A DNA stretch of 64,000 bases from Cyclobacteriaceae bacterium (GCA_019638355.1 JAHBTY010000003.1:124001-188000); one strand, 5' to 3'; positions 44,299-52,805 are shown, counted from the first letter of the stretch. Translations and numbers: made by a program. The notes: generated by a model not told the origin, from the sequence alone.

Positions 44299-44592
44299 AT
44301 GATAATCCGAATAGTACGCATGCATTTTACAGAAGCTGGAGTAGGGGAGTTTCTGGAAATTTTTGAAGTTAATAAGGTTGCGATTCGCAATTTTCCGGGT
44401 TGTATGCACCTGCAATTGTTAAAGGATGCTGACGATGCAAATTGTTACGTAACCCTCAGCCATTGGGTTGATGCCCAAAGTCTTGAGAACTACCGTAAAT
44501 CGGAGTTGTTTGGTAAGGTTTGGGGGCGGGTGAAAACGCTTTTTTCCGAACGCACGCAGGCTTTTTCGTTAGAGAAATTTATTGAGTTGTGA
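44299..44592 (+). CDS. ABM-domain protein (putative quinol or antibiotic monooxygenase)
   Basis: A 97-residue dimeric ferredoxin-like fold protein of the antibiotic biosynthesis monooxygenase (ABM) family. MIIRIVRMHFTEAGVGEFLEIF and FPGCMHLQLLKDADDANCYVTLSHW (each in part) are the family strands and helix. The substrate is unknown; some relatives oxidise quinols or bind haem. It starts immediately after the word palindrome and precedes a tRNA-Leu transcription unit. Confidence 0.88.
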   Translation: MIIRIVRMHFTEAGVGEFLEIFEVNKVAIRNFPGCMHLQLLKDADDANCYVTLSHWVDAQSLENYRKSELFGKVWGRVKTLFSERTQAFSLEKFIEL

Positions 44593-44593
44593 T

Positions 44594-44624
44594 TTTGGCA
44601 AAAACCAAGATTTGCACATCTTTG
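44594..44624 (+). promoter_or_regulatory. Candidate promoter upstream of tRNA-Leu
   Basis: TTTG at 44594-44597, a 19-base spacer, then CATCTTTG at 44617-44624, which misses the Bacteroidota -7 consensus TAnnTTTG at one base. It is about 90 bases before the tRNA, so a long leader is implied. Confidence 0.35.
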
Positions 44625-44673
44625 CTCCCCTGTTTAGAAGTTTTGCCAGTACTAAACAGTTTTTTAATGCCTG

Positions 44674-44691
44674 TCCCGATAGCTATCGGGA
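44674..44691. repeat. Perfect 18-bp palindrome
   Basis: TCCCGATAGCTATCGGGA is its own reverse complement. It lies 22 bases before tRNA-Leu and has no T run. It looks like a dispersed intergenic palindrome or protein-binding site; no second copy was seen in this window. Confidence 0.7.
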
Positions 44692-44713
44692 TGGTAGAGG
44701 CCAGATGATTAAG

Positions 44714-44795
44714 GCCTGAGTGGCGGAACTGGTAGACGCGCACGACTCAAAATCGTGTGCCTTCGGGCGTGCCGGTTCGATTCCGGCCTTAGGTA
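44714..44795 (+). tRNA. tRNA-Leu (anticodon CAA)
   Basis: An 82-nt class II tRNA. The acceptor stem GCCTGAG pairs with CTTAGGT (with G-U pairs), and the discriminator is A. The D arm TGGCGGAACTGGTAGACGC is leucine-like. The anticodon stem CACGA/TCGTG closes the loop CTCAAAA, giving CAA, which reads UUG. The long variable arm contains TGCCTTCGGGCGT, and the T arm is GCCGG-TTCGATT-CCGGC. CCA is not encoded. Confidence 0.95.
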
Positions 44796-44797
44796 CA

Positions 44798-44832
44798 AAA
44801 GCCATCCGATTTACCGGATGGCTTTATTTTTA
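44798..44832 (+). terminator. Rho-independent terminator after tRNA-Leu
   Basis: AAAGCCATCCG (44798-44808) pairs perfectly with CGGATGGCTTT (44815-44825), with a 6-base loop and an AT-rich tail ATTTTTAT. Confidence 0.92.
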
Positions 44833-44885
44833 TCTGACAAATGTTTGAGGCTTGGGTTGTTAAAAAAATGGACGCTGTACGCCAA

Positions 44886-45233
44886 CTAATTAAACCACCA
44901 CTTTTTATCACTGTCGGGGTTAAGGGTAATAATTTGTTCGCGTTGAGGCGAGAGCGTTTTGGTTATTATTTTCCGAAGTTCGAGGTCATACTTAACCTCC
45001 AACAGATACCAACTCACGTTACCGTGGAAGTCAGCATTGAATTTTTCTTGTGCTTTCAAAACAAGATCGTGCAAGGTAACACCTGCCTGCCCGGCACGCT
45101 CAAGTGTGTGGATAATAAAAACAGAAAGTTTTTCGAAATCCTGCTCGCGCATTTTGGTAGCCACCCGGCTTTGCGATTTTCTCAACAAAGTCTTATCCAT
45201 CTTCATGATTAAGCTAACGAACCGCTGCATCAA
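44886..45233 (-). CDS. Small hypothetical protein resembling DUF6958
   Basis: A 115-residue basic cytoplasmic protein. The segment FHGNVSWYLLEVKYDLELRKII followed by SPQREQI matches my recollection of the DUF6958 pattern (F-x-G-x-V-x-W-Y, V-K-x-D-L-E-x-R, P-Q). The helical N-terminal half plus a basic C-terminal wing suggests a winged-helix-like fold. The start is uncertain: ATG 45233, 45206 or 45200 (MDKTLLRK). The opposite strand is also open but shows no family character. Confidence 0.65.
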   Translation of the reverse strand: MMQRFVSLIMKMDKTLLRKSQSRVATKMREQDFEKLSVFIIHTLERAGQAGVTLHDLVLKAQEKFNADFHGNVSWYLLEVKYDLELRKIITKTLSPQREQIITLNPDSDKKWWFN

Positions 45234-45577
45234 ATAGTTTTGACCTTAACAATTTGTTTACATAGCAGAAGGGAGAATTTAATTTCTAACGATTGCGATT
45301 TGGACTAATGGTACGGTAACAGTTTACTTACTCCTTCACCACCAGCATCAGCATATTCGTTACCGGATAATCTATTGGTTTACGTGTAGCATCATCGGTA
45401 ACAAACTTATTTTTTAACAGCCGGTATTTATATGATTTATTTATTGATATCATGAACTCAAGCAAATCGCACAAGCTTAACCGAATTTAATTTTCACCTT
45501 GGATTATTGCCAATCATTGCAGCCAGTCATTCAGATTCTTTCCCGTACCTTTACTGTTTAATTTGGACGGAGTCAGC
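45234..45577. other. Intergenic region holding a possible gene remnant
   Basis: About 340 bases between the DUF6958-like gene and the HelD gene. The minus strand has one plausible short frame, 45328-45453, listed separately. The remainder is AT-rich, without a clear hairpin; the last 120 bases probably hold the helD promoter. Confidence 0.45.
45328..45453 (-). pseudogene. Possible remnant of a larger gene (41 codons, C-terminal part)
   Basis: ATG 45453 to TAA 45328 encodes MISINKSYKYRLLKNKFVTD and then DATRKPIDYPVTNMLMLVVK, E, stop. The charge pattern and the terminal hydrophobic strand (NMLMLVVK) look like the end of an enzyme, perhaps a methyltransferase-like fold, but I cannot identify it. 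The frame is open only 12 codons further upstream. It may be a truncated leftover. Confidence 0.3.
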
Positions 45578-47659
45578 ATGCTAAACCCTACAGAACAAGA
45601 CGAACGACAATACCTGGAAGAAATAAAGGAGCGATTGGCGCGTGCAATCAGTCGAATGGAAACGCGCGTACGCGAATATTCCGAAGAATTGCGCGAAAAG
45701 AAGCAGTACATTTTTGAAAACCAAAGTGGCATGGATGAGGCTGACCATGTTGCTTCGGGCCAATCCATCGATCGCATGGTTACTACAGGCGAGTCGGCTG
45801 TGGAACGGAGGCGTAAGCTATTGAAGCTGATTCAATCACCTTACTTTGGTCGGATTGATTTTAAATCGCAGCATGATAAAGAAGCAGCTCCCATCTACAT
45901 TGGCTTGGCTACGTTTACCGATGATGCCAAGCGAGTGAATTATATTTTTGATTGGCGTGCGCCTGTATCATCCTTGTTTTATGATTTTGAATTGGGCCCA
46001 GCCGTTTATGAAACCTTAAATCGGAAATTCGCGGGAGATATTTTATTAAAGCGTCAATACAAAATCCGCGATGGTCGTATGGAGTTTATGATTGAGAACT
46101 CCGTAAGCATTCTGGATGATGTTTTACAAAAAGAATTGAGCAAATCGGCTGACGATAAGATGAAGAACATCGTGGCCACCATTCAACGCGATCAAAATCA
46201 GATTATCCGAAACGAAACCGCTTCGGTTATGATCATTCAAGGTGTTGCGGGTTCGGGTAAAACATCCATCGCACTGCATCGCATTGCGTTTTTATTATAT
46301 CGCTTTCGCGATACCATTAAGGCAAAAGATATTTTAATCTTATCGCCCAATAAAGTATTTGCCGATTACATCAGTAACGTGTTGCCCGAATTAGGTGAGG
46401 AGTACATTCCGGAAACGGGTATGGAAGAATTAGCGAACGAACTGCTTGAAAATAAATTTCCCTTCCAGACTTTCTTTCAACAGGTGGCGAGTTTACTTGA
46501 CCATCCGCATCCAGAGTTTATTGAACGCATCCGGTTTAAATCATCGTTTGAGTTTCTCAGTCAACTGAATAAATATTTTATTCATCTTGAGAACAATTCA
46601 TTCCAGCCGATGGATTTGAAGGTTGCAGGCGTGGTGGTGCCTTTTCCGTTTGTGATTGAAAAGTTCAGATCGTGGAGTCGCATGCCGATGGGCAAGCGCA
46701 TTCCGGAAGTGGCGAAAGAGGTTTTGCAATACATTCGCAACGGAGCTAACCGCAAGTTAAGTGGTGGCGAAAAAGCTAAGGTGTGGGAGTTGGTACCACG
46801 TATGTTTAACATTCGCAGTGCGTTTGATGTATATAAAGGTTTTTACGATTGGATTGGTAAACCAGAAATGTTTCGCATGATGCACGGCATGAAACTAGAA
46901 TTTGCCGATGTATTTCCATTAATCTATTGCAAGATTCGGTTAGAGGGTATTCAAAGTTATGATCACATCAAACACCTGCTGGTAGATGAGATGCAGGATT
47001 ACACACCGGTACAATATTCGGTACTGTCGCGCGTGTTTAAGTGTAAGAAAACTATTCTGGGCGATGTGAATCAACCCGTTAATCCCTACAGCGCATCGTC
47101 AGCGGAGGGTATTGAACAAGTATTCCCGCAAGGTGATATTGTAAAGTTGTTCCGCAGTTATCGTTCTACCTGGGAGATTACACAGTTTTCCTTACGCATA
47201 AGCCCGAATGAAAATCTGATTGCGATGGAACGTCATGGCGAAATACCACAGGTTTTGGGCTTCGCATCTGCCGATGCTGAGGTGGAGGGCATTTACCAGG
47301 CATGTTTAAAATTCGCAGGTTCGGTAAATCAATCGATGGGTATTATTTGTAAGACCCAACAGCAAGCGGAGATACTTTATGAAAAACTAAGAACCCCTTC
47401 TCCTGTGGAGAAGTGGCAGGGGATGAGGCCCATTCACCTGCTTACTCCCGATAGTACCAATTTCTCCAGTGGGATTGTTGTTACCACCGTGCACTTATCC
47501 AAAGGTCTGGAATTTGATGAAGTGTTGGTTCCGTTTGTATCGGCTAAAAACTATAGATCAGACATTGACAGACGTATGCTCTACATAGCGTGTACGCGGG
47601 CTATGCATCGGCTAACGTTAACGTATGAGCAGGAGCGGAGTATATTTCTTTTGCGTTAG
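45578..47659 (+). CDS. HelD-like SF1 helicase (UvrD/Rep family)
   Basis: A 693-residue superfamily 1 ATPase. ATG 45578 is preferred to the in-frame TTG at 45563. The N-terminus is a long coiled-coil (about residues 10-60, EIKERLARAISRMETRV), as in HelD, which recycles stalled RNA polymerase in Gram-positive bacteria. Walker A is GVAGSGKTS at residues 222-229, motif II is LVDEMQDYTPVQ, and VVTTVHLSKGLEFDEV and YIACTRAMHRL are motifs V and VI. Whether it acts on RNA polymerase in Bacteroidota is not established. Convergent with the RRM gene. Confidence 0.9.
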   Translation: MLNPTEQDERQYLEEIKERLARAISRMETRVREYSEELREKKQYIFENQSGMDEADHVASGQSIDRMVTTGESAVERRRKLLKLIQSPYFGRIDFKSQHDKEAAPIYIGLATFTDDAKRVNYIFDWRAPVSSLFYDFELGPAVYETLNRKFAGDILLKRQYKIRDGRMEFMIENSVSILDDVLQKELSKSADDKMKNIVATIQRDQNQIIRNETASVMIIQGVAGSGKTSIALHRIAFLLYRFRDTIKAKDILILSPNKVFADYISNVLPELGEEYIPETGMEELANELLENKFPFQTFFQQVASLLDHPHPEFIERIRFKSSFEFLSQLNKYFIHLENNSFQPMDLKVAGVVVPFPFVIEKFRSWSRMPMGKRIPEVAKEVLQYIRNGANRKLSGGEKAKVWELVPRMFNIRSAFDVYKGFYDWIGKPEMFRMMHGMKLEFADVFPLIYCKIRLEGIQSYDHIKHLLVDEMQDYTPVQYSVLSRVFKCKKTILGDVNQPVNPYSASSAEGIEQVFPQGDIVKLFRSYRSTWEITQFSLRISPNENLIAMERHGEIPQVLGFASADAEVEGIYQACLKFAGSVNQSMGIICKTQQQAEILYEKLRTPSPVEKWQGMRPIHLLTPDSTNFSSGIVVTTVHLSKGLEFDEVLVPFVSAKNYRSDIDRRMLYIACTRAMHRLTLTYEQERSIFLLR

Positions 47660-47700
47660 ACCTTCCAGGTTGAGGCAGATGTAGAAAGACCTGGAAAGTC
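47659..47700. repeat. Imperfect inverted repeat after the HelD gene
   Basis: GACCTTCCAGGT (47659-47670) and ACCTGGAAAGTC (47689-47700) are complementary at 11 of 12 positions, separated by 18 bases. The repeat begins on the last base of the helD stop codon. It is likely a dispersed intergenic repeat, because a separate, better terminator follows. Confidence 0.6.
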
Positions 47701-47717
47701 TTCACCAGCTATAAAAC

Positions 47718-47747
47718 AACAAAGCCACGCTTTCGCATGGCTTTGTT
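47718..47747. terminator. Bidirectional terminator between HelD and RRM genes
   Basis: AACAAAGCCA (47718-47727) pairs perfectly with TGGCTTTGTT (47738-47747) around a 10-base loop. The genes on both sides converge here. Confidence 0.85.
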
Positions 47748-47766
47748 CGTTATCAATTTGTTTAGA

Positions 47767-48072
47767 TTAGTCTTTGTTATAACCACCGCGATAGCCACCA
47801 CGACCACCACCGCCACGGTTGCCACCTTCTTCGCGAGGACGAGCCTCGTTTACTACCAATACTTTTCCTAAAAAGTCGAAACCATTTAAACCGGAAATTG
47901 CCGCACGACCGGCTGTATCATCGGCCATCTCTACAAAACCAAATCCCCGGCTGCGCTGGGTAACTTTGTCCATAATAATTTTCGCTGAGCTTACTTCACC
48001 GTACTCGGCAAATAGTTGTTTCAGTTGTTCCTCGGATGCCTTCCAGGGAATGTTGGCTACATAAATGTTCAT
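47767..48072 (-). CDS. RRM-type RNA-binding protein with Gly-rich tail
   Basis: A 101-residue single RNA recognition motif protein. RNP2 is IYVANI (residues 2-7) and RNP1 is RGFGFVEM near residue 43, with the aromatic RNA-contacting residues Tyr and Phe present. The C-terminal 20 residues are a Gly/Arg-rich tail (GGNRGGGGRGGYRGGY). Such proteins are abundant, cold- or stress-linked RNA chaperones in Bacteroidota and Cyanobacteria. Single gene with an upstream leader of about 170 bases without other features. Confidence 0.94.
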   Translation of the reverse strand: MNIYVANIPWKASEEQLKQLFAEYGEVSSAKIIMDKVTQRSRGFGFVEMADDTAGRAAISGLNGFDFLGKVLVVNEARPREEGGNRGGGGRGGYRGGYNKD

Positions 48073-48245
48073 TTTTGTTTTTTGAAATTAAGTGATAAAT
48101 GTTCTTGCTAACTCAATAAGGCCTGCCAATAAATAACACGATTAGTGGACTACTTTCAGGTGGGAATTATCTCATTAACTAACCAAAGGTAATAGTTTTT
48201 TTGAATTATCCTCGAAATCGCGCCAATTCCGACACTTTTTTCAGG

Positions 48246-48719
48246 CTATTGGTATTCGGGGTGTTCGGCTATAAACCGGGCCAGACTTTTGCGTGCATTG
48301 TCATTCACTTTATTCTGAATCAGGGCAGACCAGCCAAGCAAAATACCACTTACCCCCAATGCCTGCCGGCTCCATTTCCATAAATCAAAGGTATCGTTAT
48401 GTGTAAGAATTAACCCACCTTTAAAGGTAAAGGCTGCACGAATGTCATTTGTTACATTTCTGCCTGTCTTGCTGAATGTGTAGGAGGCAATCCACCGGCA
48501 TTGCCCCGCTTTTTCATCTGCCTTTACATCCGAAAAGGTTAATGAGAAATCGCGGGCATTCAGACACAACATGTGCCACATGGCGCGTACTTCCTTGCTG
48601 TTCAGATTGCGAAAAGCCGGATCGTAAAATGCAGCTTCGGCATGGTAACAACTGTTCATGGTTTGCCAGTTGCGTTGCTGAAAGGCCGTATAAAATCGTG
48701 TAATCAATTCTGTATGCAT
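48246..48719 (-). CDS. NTF2-like (SnoaL-type) protein
   Basis: A 157-residue cone-shaped alpha+beta barrel protein. ELITRFYTAFQQRNWQTMNSCYH (in part) followed by FYDPAFRNLNSKEVRAMW is the typical helix and first-strand pattern, and RNVTNDIRAAFTFKGGLILTHND is the barrel core (in part). Family members are enzymes or ligand binders of mixed function; no catalytic residue can be named. Divergent from the gamma-glutamyltranspeptidase gene. Confidence 0.85.
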   Translation of the reverse strand: MHTELITRFYTAFQQRNWQTMNSCYHAEAAFYDPAFRNLNSKEVRAMWHMLCLNARDFSLTFSDVKADEKAGQCRWIASYTFSKTGRNVTNDIRAAFTFKGGLILTHNDTFDLWKWSRQALGVSGILLGWSALIQNKVNDNARKSLARFIAEHPEYQ

Positions 48720-48852
48720 TCTTTTTCCGTTAGTGGAACGTTCTAATCATTCGGTACGCTCGTATTTCATTATGGCTTTCGGTTATTGTACCTTTAACCA
48801 CCAACTAAAAGTAATTAATTGTTGCCTAATTATGTGGCAACCGTGTTGGCAT

Positions 48853-48865
48853 CCTAAACCTTTAA
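48853..48865 (+). promoter_or_regulatory. Leader motif CCTAAACCTTTAA before the gamma-glutamyltranspeptidase
   Basis: An exact copy of the 13-base sequence at 26448-26460. Here it ends 4 bases before the ATG. Confidence 0.4.
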
Positions 48866-48869
48866 TAAA

Positions 48870-50738
48870 ATGAACAGAAAAAATCTTCTCCTTGGTATGC
48901 TGATGTTCGGGTTTGTTAATGTAACGCTAGCCCAATCGTTCAACAACTTACCTGTTACCACCCAAAAGCCTCCACTGCATGGTAAGCATTGGATGGCAAT
49001 AACCGGCAAACCATTAGCAGCTACTGCCGGGGCTATGATTTTTTCGAAGGGCGGCAATGCGGTTGATGCATCGTGTGCCATGCTTGCAGCTACGTGCACC
49101 ATGTTCGATGTATTGAGTTGGGGAGGTGAAACACAGGCCCTCATCTACAATCCCAAAACAAAAAAAGTAATAGCCATTAATGCATTGGGTGTTGCACCCA
49201 CCGGGGCTACAGCCGATTTTTTTAAAGGCAAGGGTATGAACTATCCGCCACAGTATGGCCCGTTGGCAGCAGTAACACCGGGCACACCGGGCGGTTTAAT
49301 GGTAATGCTGGCTGAGTATGGAACTTTAAGTTTGAAAGATGTATTAACTCCGGCTATGCAATTGGCCGAGGGTTACCCCATTGAAGCACAAACGGCCAAT
49401 AGCTTTGAAGGTCAGAAAGAAAGGATAAAACAATGGCCCTATTCAAAAGCGATTTTTCTTCCGCATTTGGGTGAAAAGCGGGAAGCTCCGGTAGCCGGTG
49501 AAATTTTTGTACAAAAAGATTTATTGGCCACACTTCAAAAATTGGTGGAAGCTGAGCAACAGGCACTGAAGAAAGGTAAATCGCGTAAGGAAGCAATCTA
49601 TGCAGCCTACGATCGATTTTATAAAGGCGACATCGCAAAAGAAATTGCACGCGGTACACAAGAGCAAGGTGGTTTGATTACCGAAAAAGATTTAGCCAAC
49701 TGGAAGGTGATTACCGAAGAACCATTGAGTGTAAACTATAAGGGCATTGAAGTTTATAAAATGCAACAGTGGACGCAGGGCCCGGTCATGTTGCAAGCCT
49801 TAAATATGTTGGAGAACATTGACCTGAAAGCGATGGGCTTTAATTCTGCAAAGTACATTCATACTCTTTATCAGGTAATGAATCTTACGTTTGCCGATCG
49901 CGATTTTTATTATGGCGATCCGTACTTTGCTCCGGAAGAACCCATTAAAGGTTTGCTCTCGAAGGAGTATGCCAAAGAAAGAGTAAAAGCTATTAACTGG
50001 GAACGCAACGATACCAAAACCGGCCCGGGTGATCCTTATCCCTTTGAAGGAAAAACCAATCCCTATAAGGACTACTTGAAACAATGGTCGCAAGCTTCAA
50101 ACACAACCTATACTTCACCGCTTTCAGAAGATTATCTCAACCAGGTATTTCTTGGTACTACTTCTGTAGAAGCAGCCGACAAAGAAGGTTGGGTTGTTTC
50201 CATTACACCCAGCGGTGGCTGGAATCCGGCTTGTATTGCCGGCAAAACCGGAATCGGCTTAAGCCAGCGCATGCAAAGTTTTGTTACCGACCCGAAAGAA
50301 AATCCATACAACGTAGTGGAGCCCGGCAAACGACCTCGTGTAACGTTAACACCAACATTGGCTCTTAAAGATGGTAAACCATTTTTATCATTTGCGGTGC
50401 AAGGTGGCGATACACAAGACCAAAACTTATTGCAATTCTTTTTGAATGTGGTGGAGTTTGGAATGACCGTGCAAGAAGCAACCGAAGCACCTAATATGAA
50501 TACCGATCAACTGTGGTTATCATTGGGTGGAGAAGATCGCAAGCCTAAGTATGGTAACATGCTGCTGCACGATAGTACACCACCGTATGTGCGAAAAGCC
50601 TTACAAGGCATGGGCTATCGCTTACGTTTTGATGATCGCACCAGCGGCCCCATTAATGCCATCTACTTTGATTGGGAGCATGGAAGTTTCTGGGGTGGCT
50701 CCAGCAACCATGGTGAAGATTATGGAATAGGGTGGTGA
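48870..50738 (+). CDS. Exported gamma-glutamyltranspeptidase family protein
   Basis: A 622-residue Ntn-hydrolase that probably cleaves gamma-glutamyl bonds in the periplasm, for example in glutathione. The signal peptide (MNRKNLLLGMLMFGFVNVTLA) precedes the large subunit region with GGNAVDASCAML and WGGETQAL. The autoprocessing nucleophile is Thr430 in LGTTSVEAADKEG. After it come the small subunit motifs, SFVTDPKENPYN and LSFAVQGGDTQDQ. The GGSS-type oxyanion segment of E. coli enzyme is replaced by an IAGKTGIGLSQRM region, so the substrate may differ from glutathione. It carries the CCTAAACCTTTAA leader. Confidence 0.92.
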   Translation: MNRKNLLLGMLMFGFVNVTLAQSFNNLPVTTQKPPLHGKHWMAITGKPLAATAGAMIFSKGGNAVDASCAMLAATCTMFDVLSWGGETQALIYNPKTKKVIAINALGVAPTGATADFFKGKGMNYPPQYGPLAAVTPGTPGGLMVMLAEYGTLSLKDVLTPAMQLAEGYPIEAQTANSFEGQKERIKQWPYSKAIFLPHLGEKREAPVAGEIFVQKDLLATLQKLVEAEQQALKKGKSRKEAIYAAYDRFYKGDIAKEIARGTQEQGGLITEKDLANWKVITEEPLSVNYKGIEVYKMQQWTQGPVMLQALNMLENIDLKAMGFNSAKYIHTLYQVMNLTFADRDFYYGDPYFAPEEPIKGLLSKEYAKERVKAINWERNDTKTGPGDPYPFEGKTNPYKDYLKQWSQASNTTYTSPLSEDYLNQVFLGTTSVEAADKEGWVVSITPSGGWNPACIAGKTGIGLSQRMQSFVTDPKENPYNVVEPGKRPRVTLTPTLALKDGKPFLSFAVQGGDTQDQNLLQFFLNVVEFGMTVQEATEAPNMNTDQLWLSLGGEDRKPKYGNMLLHDSTPPYVRKALQGMGYRLRFDDRTSGPINAIYFDWEHGSFWGGSSNHGEDYGIGW

Positions 50739-50740
50739 GT

Positions 50741-50795
50741 TGGTGAAACGGTATCGGTTGTTCAACTTTACCGGCAACCAGAAACCAGTAACTAA
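50741..50795. repeat. Short intergenic stretch with ACCGGCAACCAGAAACCAGT words
   Basis: Between the convergent transpeptidase and response-regulator genes, the sequence uses the same vocabulary (ACCAG, CAGTAACT, ACCGG) as the word palindrome at 14204. A clear pairing arm is not seen, so it may be a half element or a decayed copy. Confidence 0.35.
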
Positions 50796-51203
50796 TTACA
50801 CGGTAATACTCATAATACTTTCGTGCGAAAGCGGTTTGTTAAGGTATTGCTTCACGAAAAGGTATTTTTTCGATTTGTTAAAATCTTGTGGGTTGATAGA
50901 GGATGTAAGCATTACAATTTTACACTTCTTTTTAACCAACGATCCGAACTTCTCAAACTCATCCAAAAACTGGAAGCCATCCATTAAAGGCATATCTATG
51001 TCCAGAAAAATAAGGTCGGGCAATACCTCATTAGCAACTTCAAGTTTTTCGATGTTGCGTAAAAACTCTATAGCGCTTTTTGCCCCGGTGTGCGTGTAAA
51101 TATGCTGGGTTATTGTGGCCGCCTCAATCATTTTTTGATTGATCAGGTTATCAATCTCATTGTCGTCAATGAGCATTACGATACGGTATTTTGGATCGGC
51201 CAT
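50796..51203 (-). CDS. Single-domain response regulator
   Basis: A 135-residue CheY-like receiver. The acidic pair is in MLIDDNEIDNLI, the phosphorylatable Asp is in LIFLDIDMPLMDG, the switch residue Thr/Ser is in VMLTSS, and the Lys is in LNKPLS. There is no output domain, so it acts by protein contact, as is common in Bacteroidota for receivers that pair with hybrid kinases elsewhere. No kinase gene is adjacent. Confidence 0.94.
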   Translation of the reverse strand: MADPKYRIVMLIDDNEIDNLINQKMIEAATITQHIYTHTGAKSAIEFLRNIEKLEVANEVLPDLIFLDIDMPLMDGFQFLDEFEKFGSLVKKKCKIVMLTSSINPQDFNKSKKYLFVKQYLNKPLSHESIMSITV

Positions 51204-51263
51204 GGCTGATGTAAAAGTAAGATTCTAAAGATAACCCTATTACAACTTTTTTGCAACCCGAAA

Positions 51264-52805
51264 CTACACATCAAACTTAATACCCTGTGCCAGTGGTAAT
51301 GAGTTTCCGAAGTTGATGGTGTTGGTTTGCCTGCGCATATAGGCTTTCCATGCATCCGAACCCGATTCGCGGCCACCACCGGTTTCTTTTTCGCCTCCAA
51401 AAGCACCGCCAATTTCTGCGCCCGAGGTGCCAATATTTACATTCGCAATTCCACAATCAGAACCGGCATGCGACAAAAACTTTTCCATCTCCTGCATGTG
51501 CGTAGTCATAATGGCCGAAGCCAAACCTTGCTTTACACCATTTTGATAAGCGATCGCTTCCTCTATGGTTTTGTATTTAATCAGGTAAAGAATAGGAGCA
51601 AAGGTCTCGTGTTGTACGATTTCAAAATTATTTTTCACCTCAGCAATGGCTGGCTTCACATAACAGCCCGATTCAAATCCCTTTCCTTTTACTACTCCAC
51701 CCGGCACCACAAACTTTCCGCCTGCAGCTTTTACTTGTTGTAATGCATTGCGATATGCCCTTACTGCCAGGGTATCAATCAAAGGCCCAACATGATTAGT
51801 TGGGTCCAGCGGATTGCCGATACTTAATTGCTTGTAGGCTTGTTTTAACTTTTCCTTTACGGATTCATACACACTTTCGTGGATGATGAGCCTTCGGGTA
51901 GTGGTACATCGCTGACCAGCAGTACCAACTGCACCAAACAATGCACCGCGAATAGACATCTCCAGGTTGGCATGTTCAGAAATAATAATGGCATTGTTAC
52001 CTCCCAACTCCAATAGCGCGCGGCCCAGGCGTTCGGCAACTGTTTTACCAACGGCTTTGCCCATACGTGTACTTCCGGTTGCCGATACAAGTGGAATCTG
52101 TTCGTGTGCCGATAACTGTTGCCCTATTTTATAATCGCCATTTACAATACAGCTAACACCTTCGGGTACACCATTCTTTTTAAAGACGGAATTAATAATA
52201 TTCTGGCACGCGATGGCACATAACGGAGTTTTTTCAGAAGGTTTCCAAATGCAGGTATCGCCACATACCCAGGCAATCATGGCATTCCATGCCCACACCG
52301 CTACTGGAAAATTGAAGGCTGAGATAATTCCCACCACACCCAGCGGATGGTATTGTTCATACATTCTATGCTGCGGACGTTCCGAATGCATGGTTAGTCC
52401 ATGCAATTGTCGTGAAAGTCCAACTGCGAAATCGCAGATGTCGATCATCTCCTGTACTTCGCCCAAACCTTCCTGATAAGATTTACCCATTTCGTAAGAA
52501 ACAAGTTTGCCGAGCGGTTCTTTGTATTTACGCAGCGCTTCGCCAACCTGGCGCACTACTTCTCCGCGTTTAGGAGCTGGTACCAACCGCCATTGTAAGA
52601 AAGCAGCATGAGCCTGCTTCACTACTTTTTCGAATACGATTTCATCGGTTGCCTGAACGGTGCCAATTCGCTTGCCATCTACAGGCGAAAAAGAAACAAG
52701 TGCTTTGCCTTTTGAGCGCAACCATGTTTGGCCGGTAGCTGTGCCGGGGTTCGATTTTTTAATACCAAGTTTTGTAAGTGATTCTGCGATGCCGAAATTT
52801 TTCAT
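51264..52805 (-). CDS. ALDH7-type aldehyde dehydrogenase (L-aminoadipate semialdehyde dehydrogenase-like)
   Basis: A 513-residue NAD(P)-dependent aldehyde dehydrogenase. The catalytic Cys is in AGQRCTTTRR and the general-base Glu is in LLELGGNNA. The C-terminal block, NVNIGTSGAEIGGAFGGEKE (and following GGGRESGSDAW), is characteristic of the ALDH7A1/antiquitin group, which oxidises alpha-aminoadipate semialdehyde in lysine breakdown. Length is as expected. No other lysine-degradation gene is adjacent; betaine aldehyde or general detoxification is an alternative. HtrA follows upstream on the same strand with a 30-base gap. Confidence 0.93.
   Translation of the reverse strand: MKNFGIAESLTKLGIKKSNPGTATGQTWLRSKGKALVSFSPVDGKRIGTVQATDEIVFEKVVKQAHAAFLQWRLVPAPKRGEVVRQVGEALRKYKEPLGKLVSYEMGKSYQEGLGEVQEMIDICDFAVGLSRQLHGLTMHSERPQHRMYEQYHPLGVVGIISAFNFPVAVWAWNAMIAWVCGDTCIWKPSEKTPLCAIACQNIINSVFKKNGVPEGVSCIVNGDYKIGQQLSAHEQIPLVSATGSTRMGKAVGKTVAERLGRALLELGGNNAIIISEHANLEMSIRGALFGAVGTAGQRCTTTRRLIIHESVYESVKEKLKQAYKQLSIGNPLDPTNHVGPLIDTLAVRAYRNALQQVKAAGGKFVVPGGVVKGKGFESGCYVKPAIAEVKNNFEIVQHETFAPILYLIKYKTIEEAIAYQNGVKQGLASAIMTTHMQEMEKFLSHAGSDCGIANVNIGTSGAEIGGAFGGEKETGGGRESGSDAWKAYMRRQTNTINFGNSLPLAQGIKFDV

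Noticed and set aside
44170-44300. CRISPR-like array in the AGTC-rich repeat
   Set aside because: The repeated words are short and overlapping, without regular spacing or unique spacers, and no cas gene is present.
44841-45212. Rightward 123-codon frame opposite the DUF6958-like gene
   Set aside because: The minus-strand product has a recognisable pattern (WYLLEVKYDLELRK, SPQ); the plus-strand product does not, and it starts inside the tRNA-Leu terminator tail.
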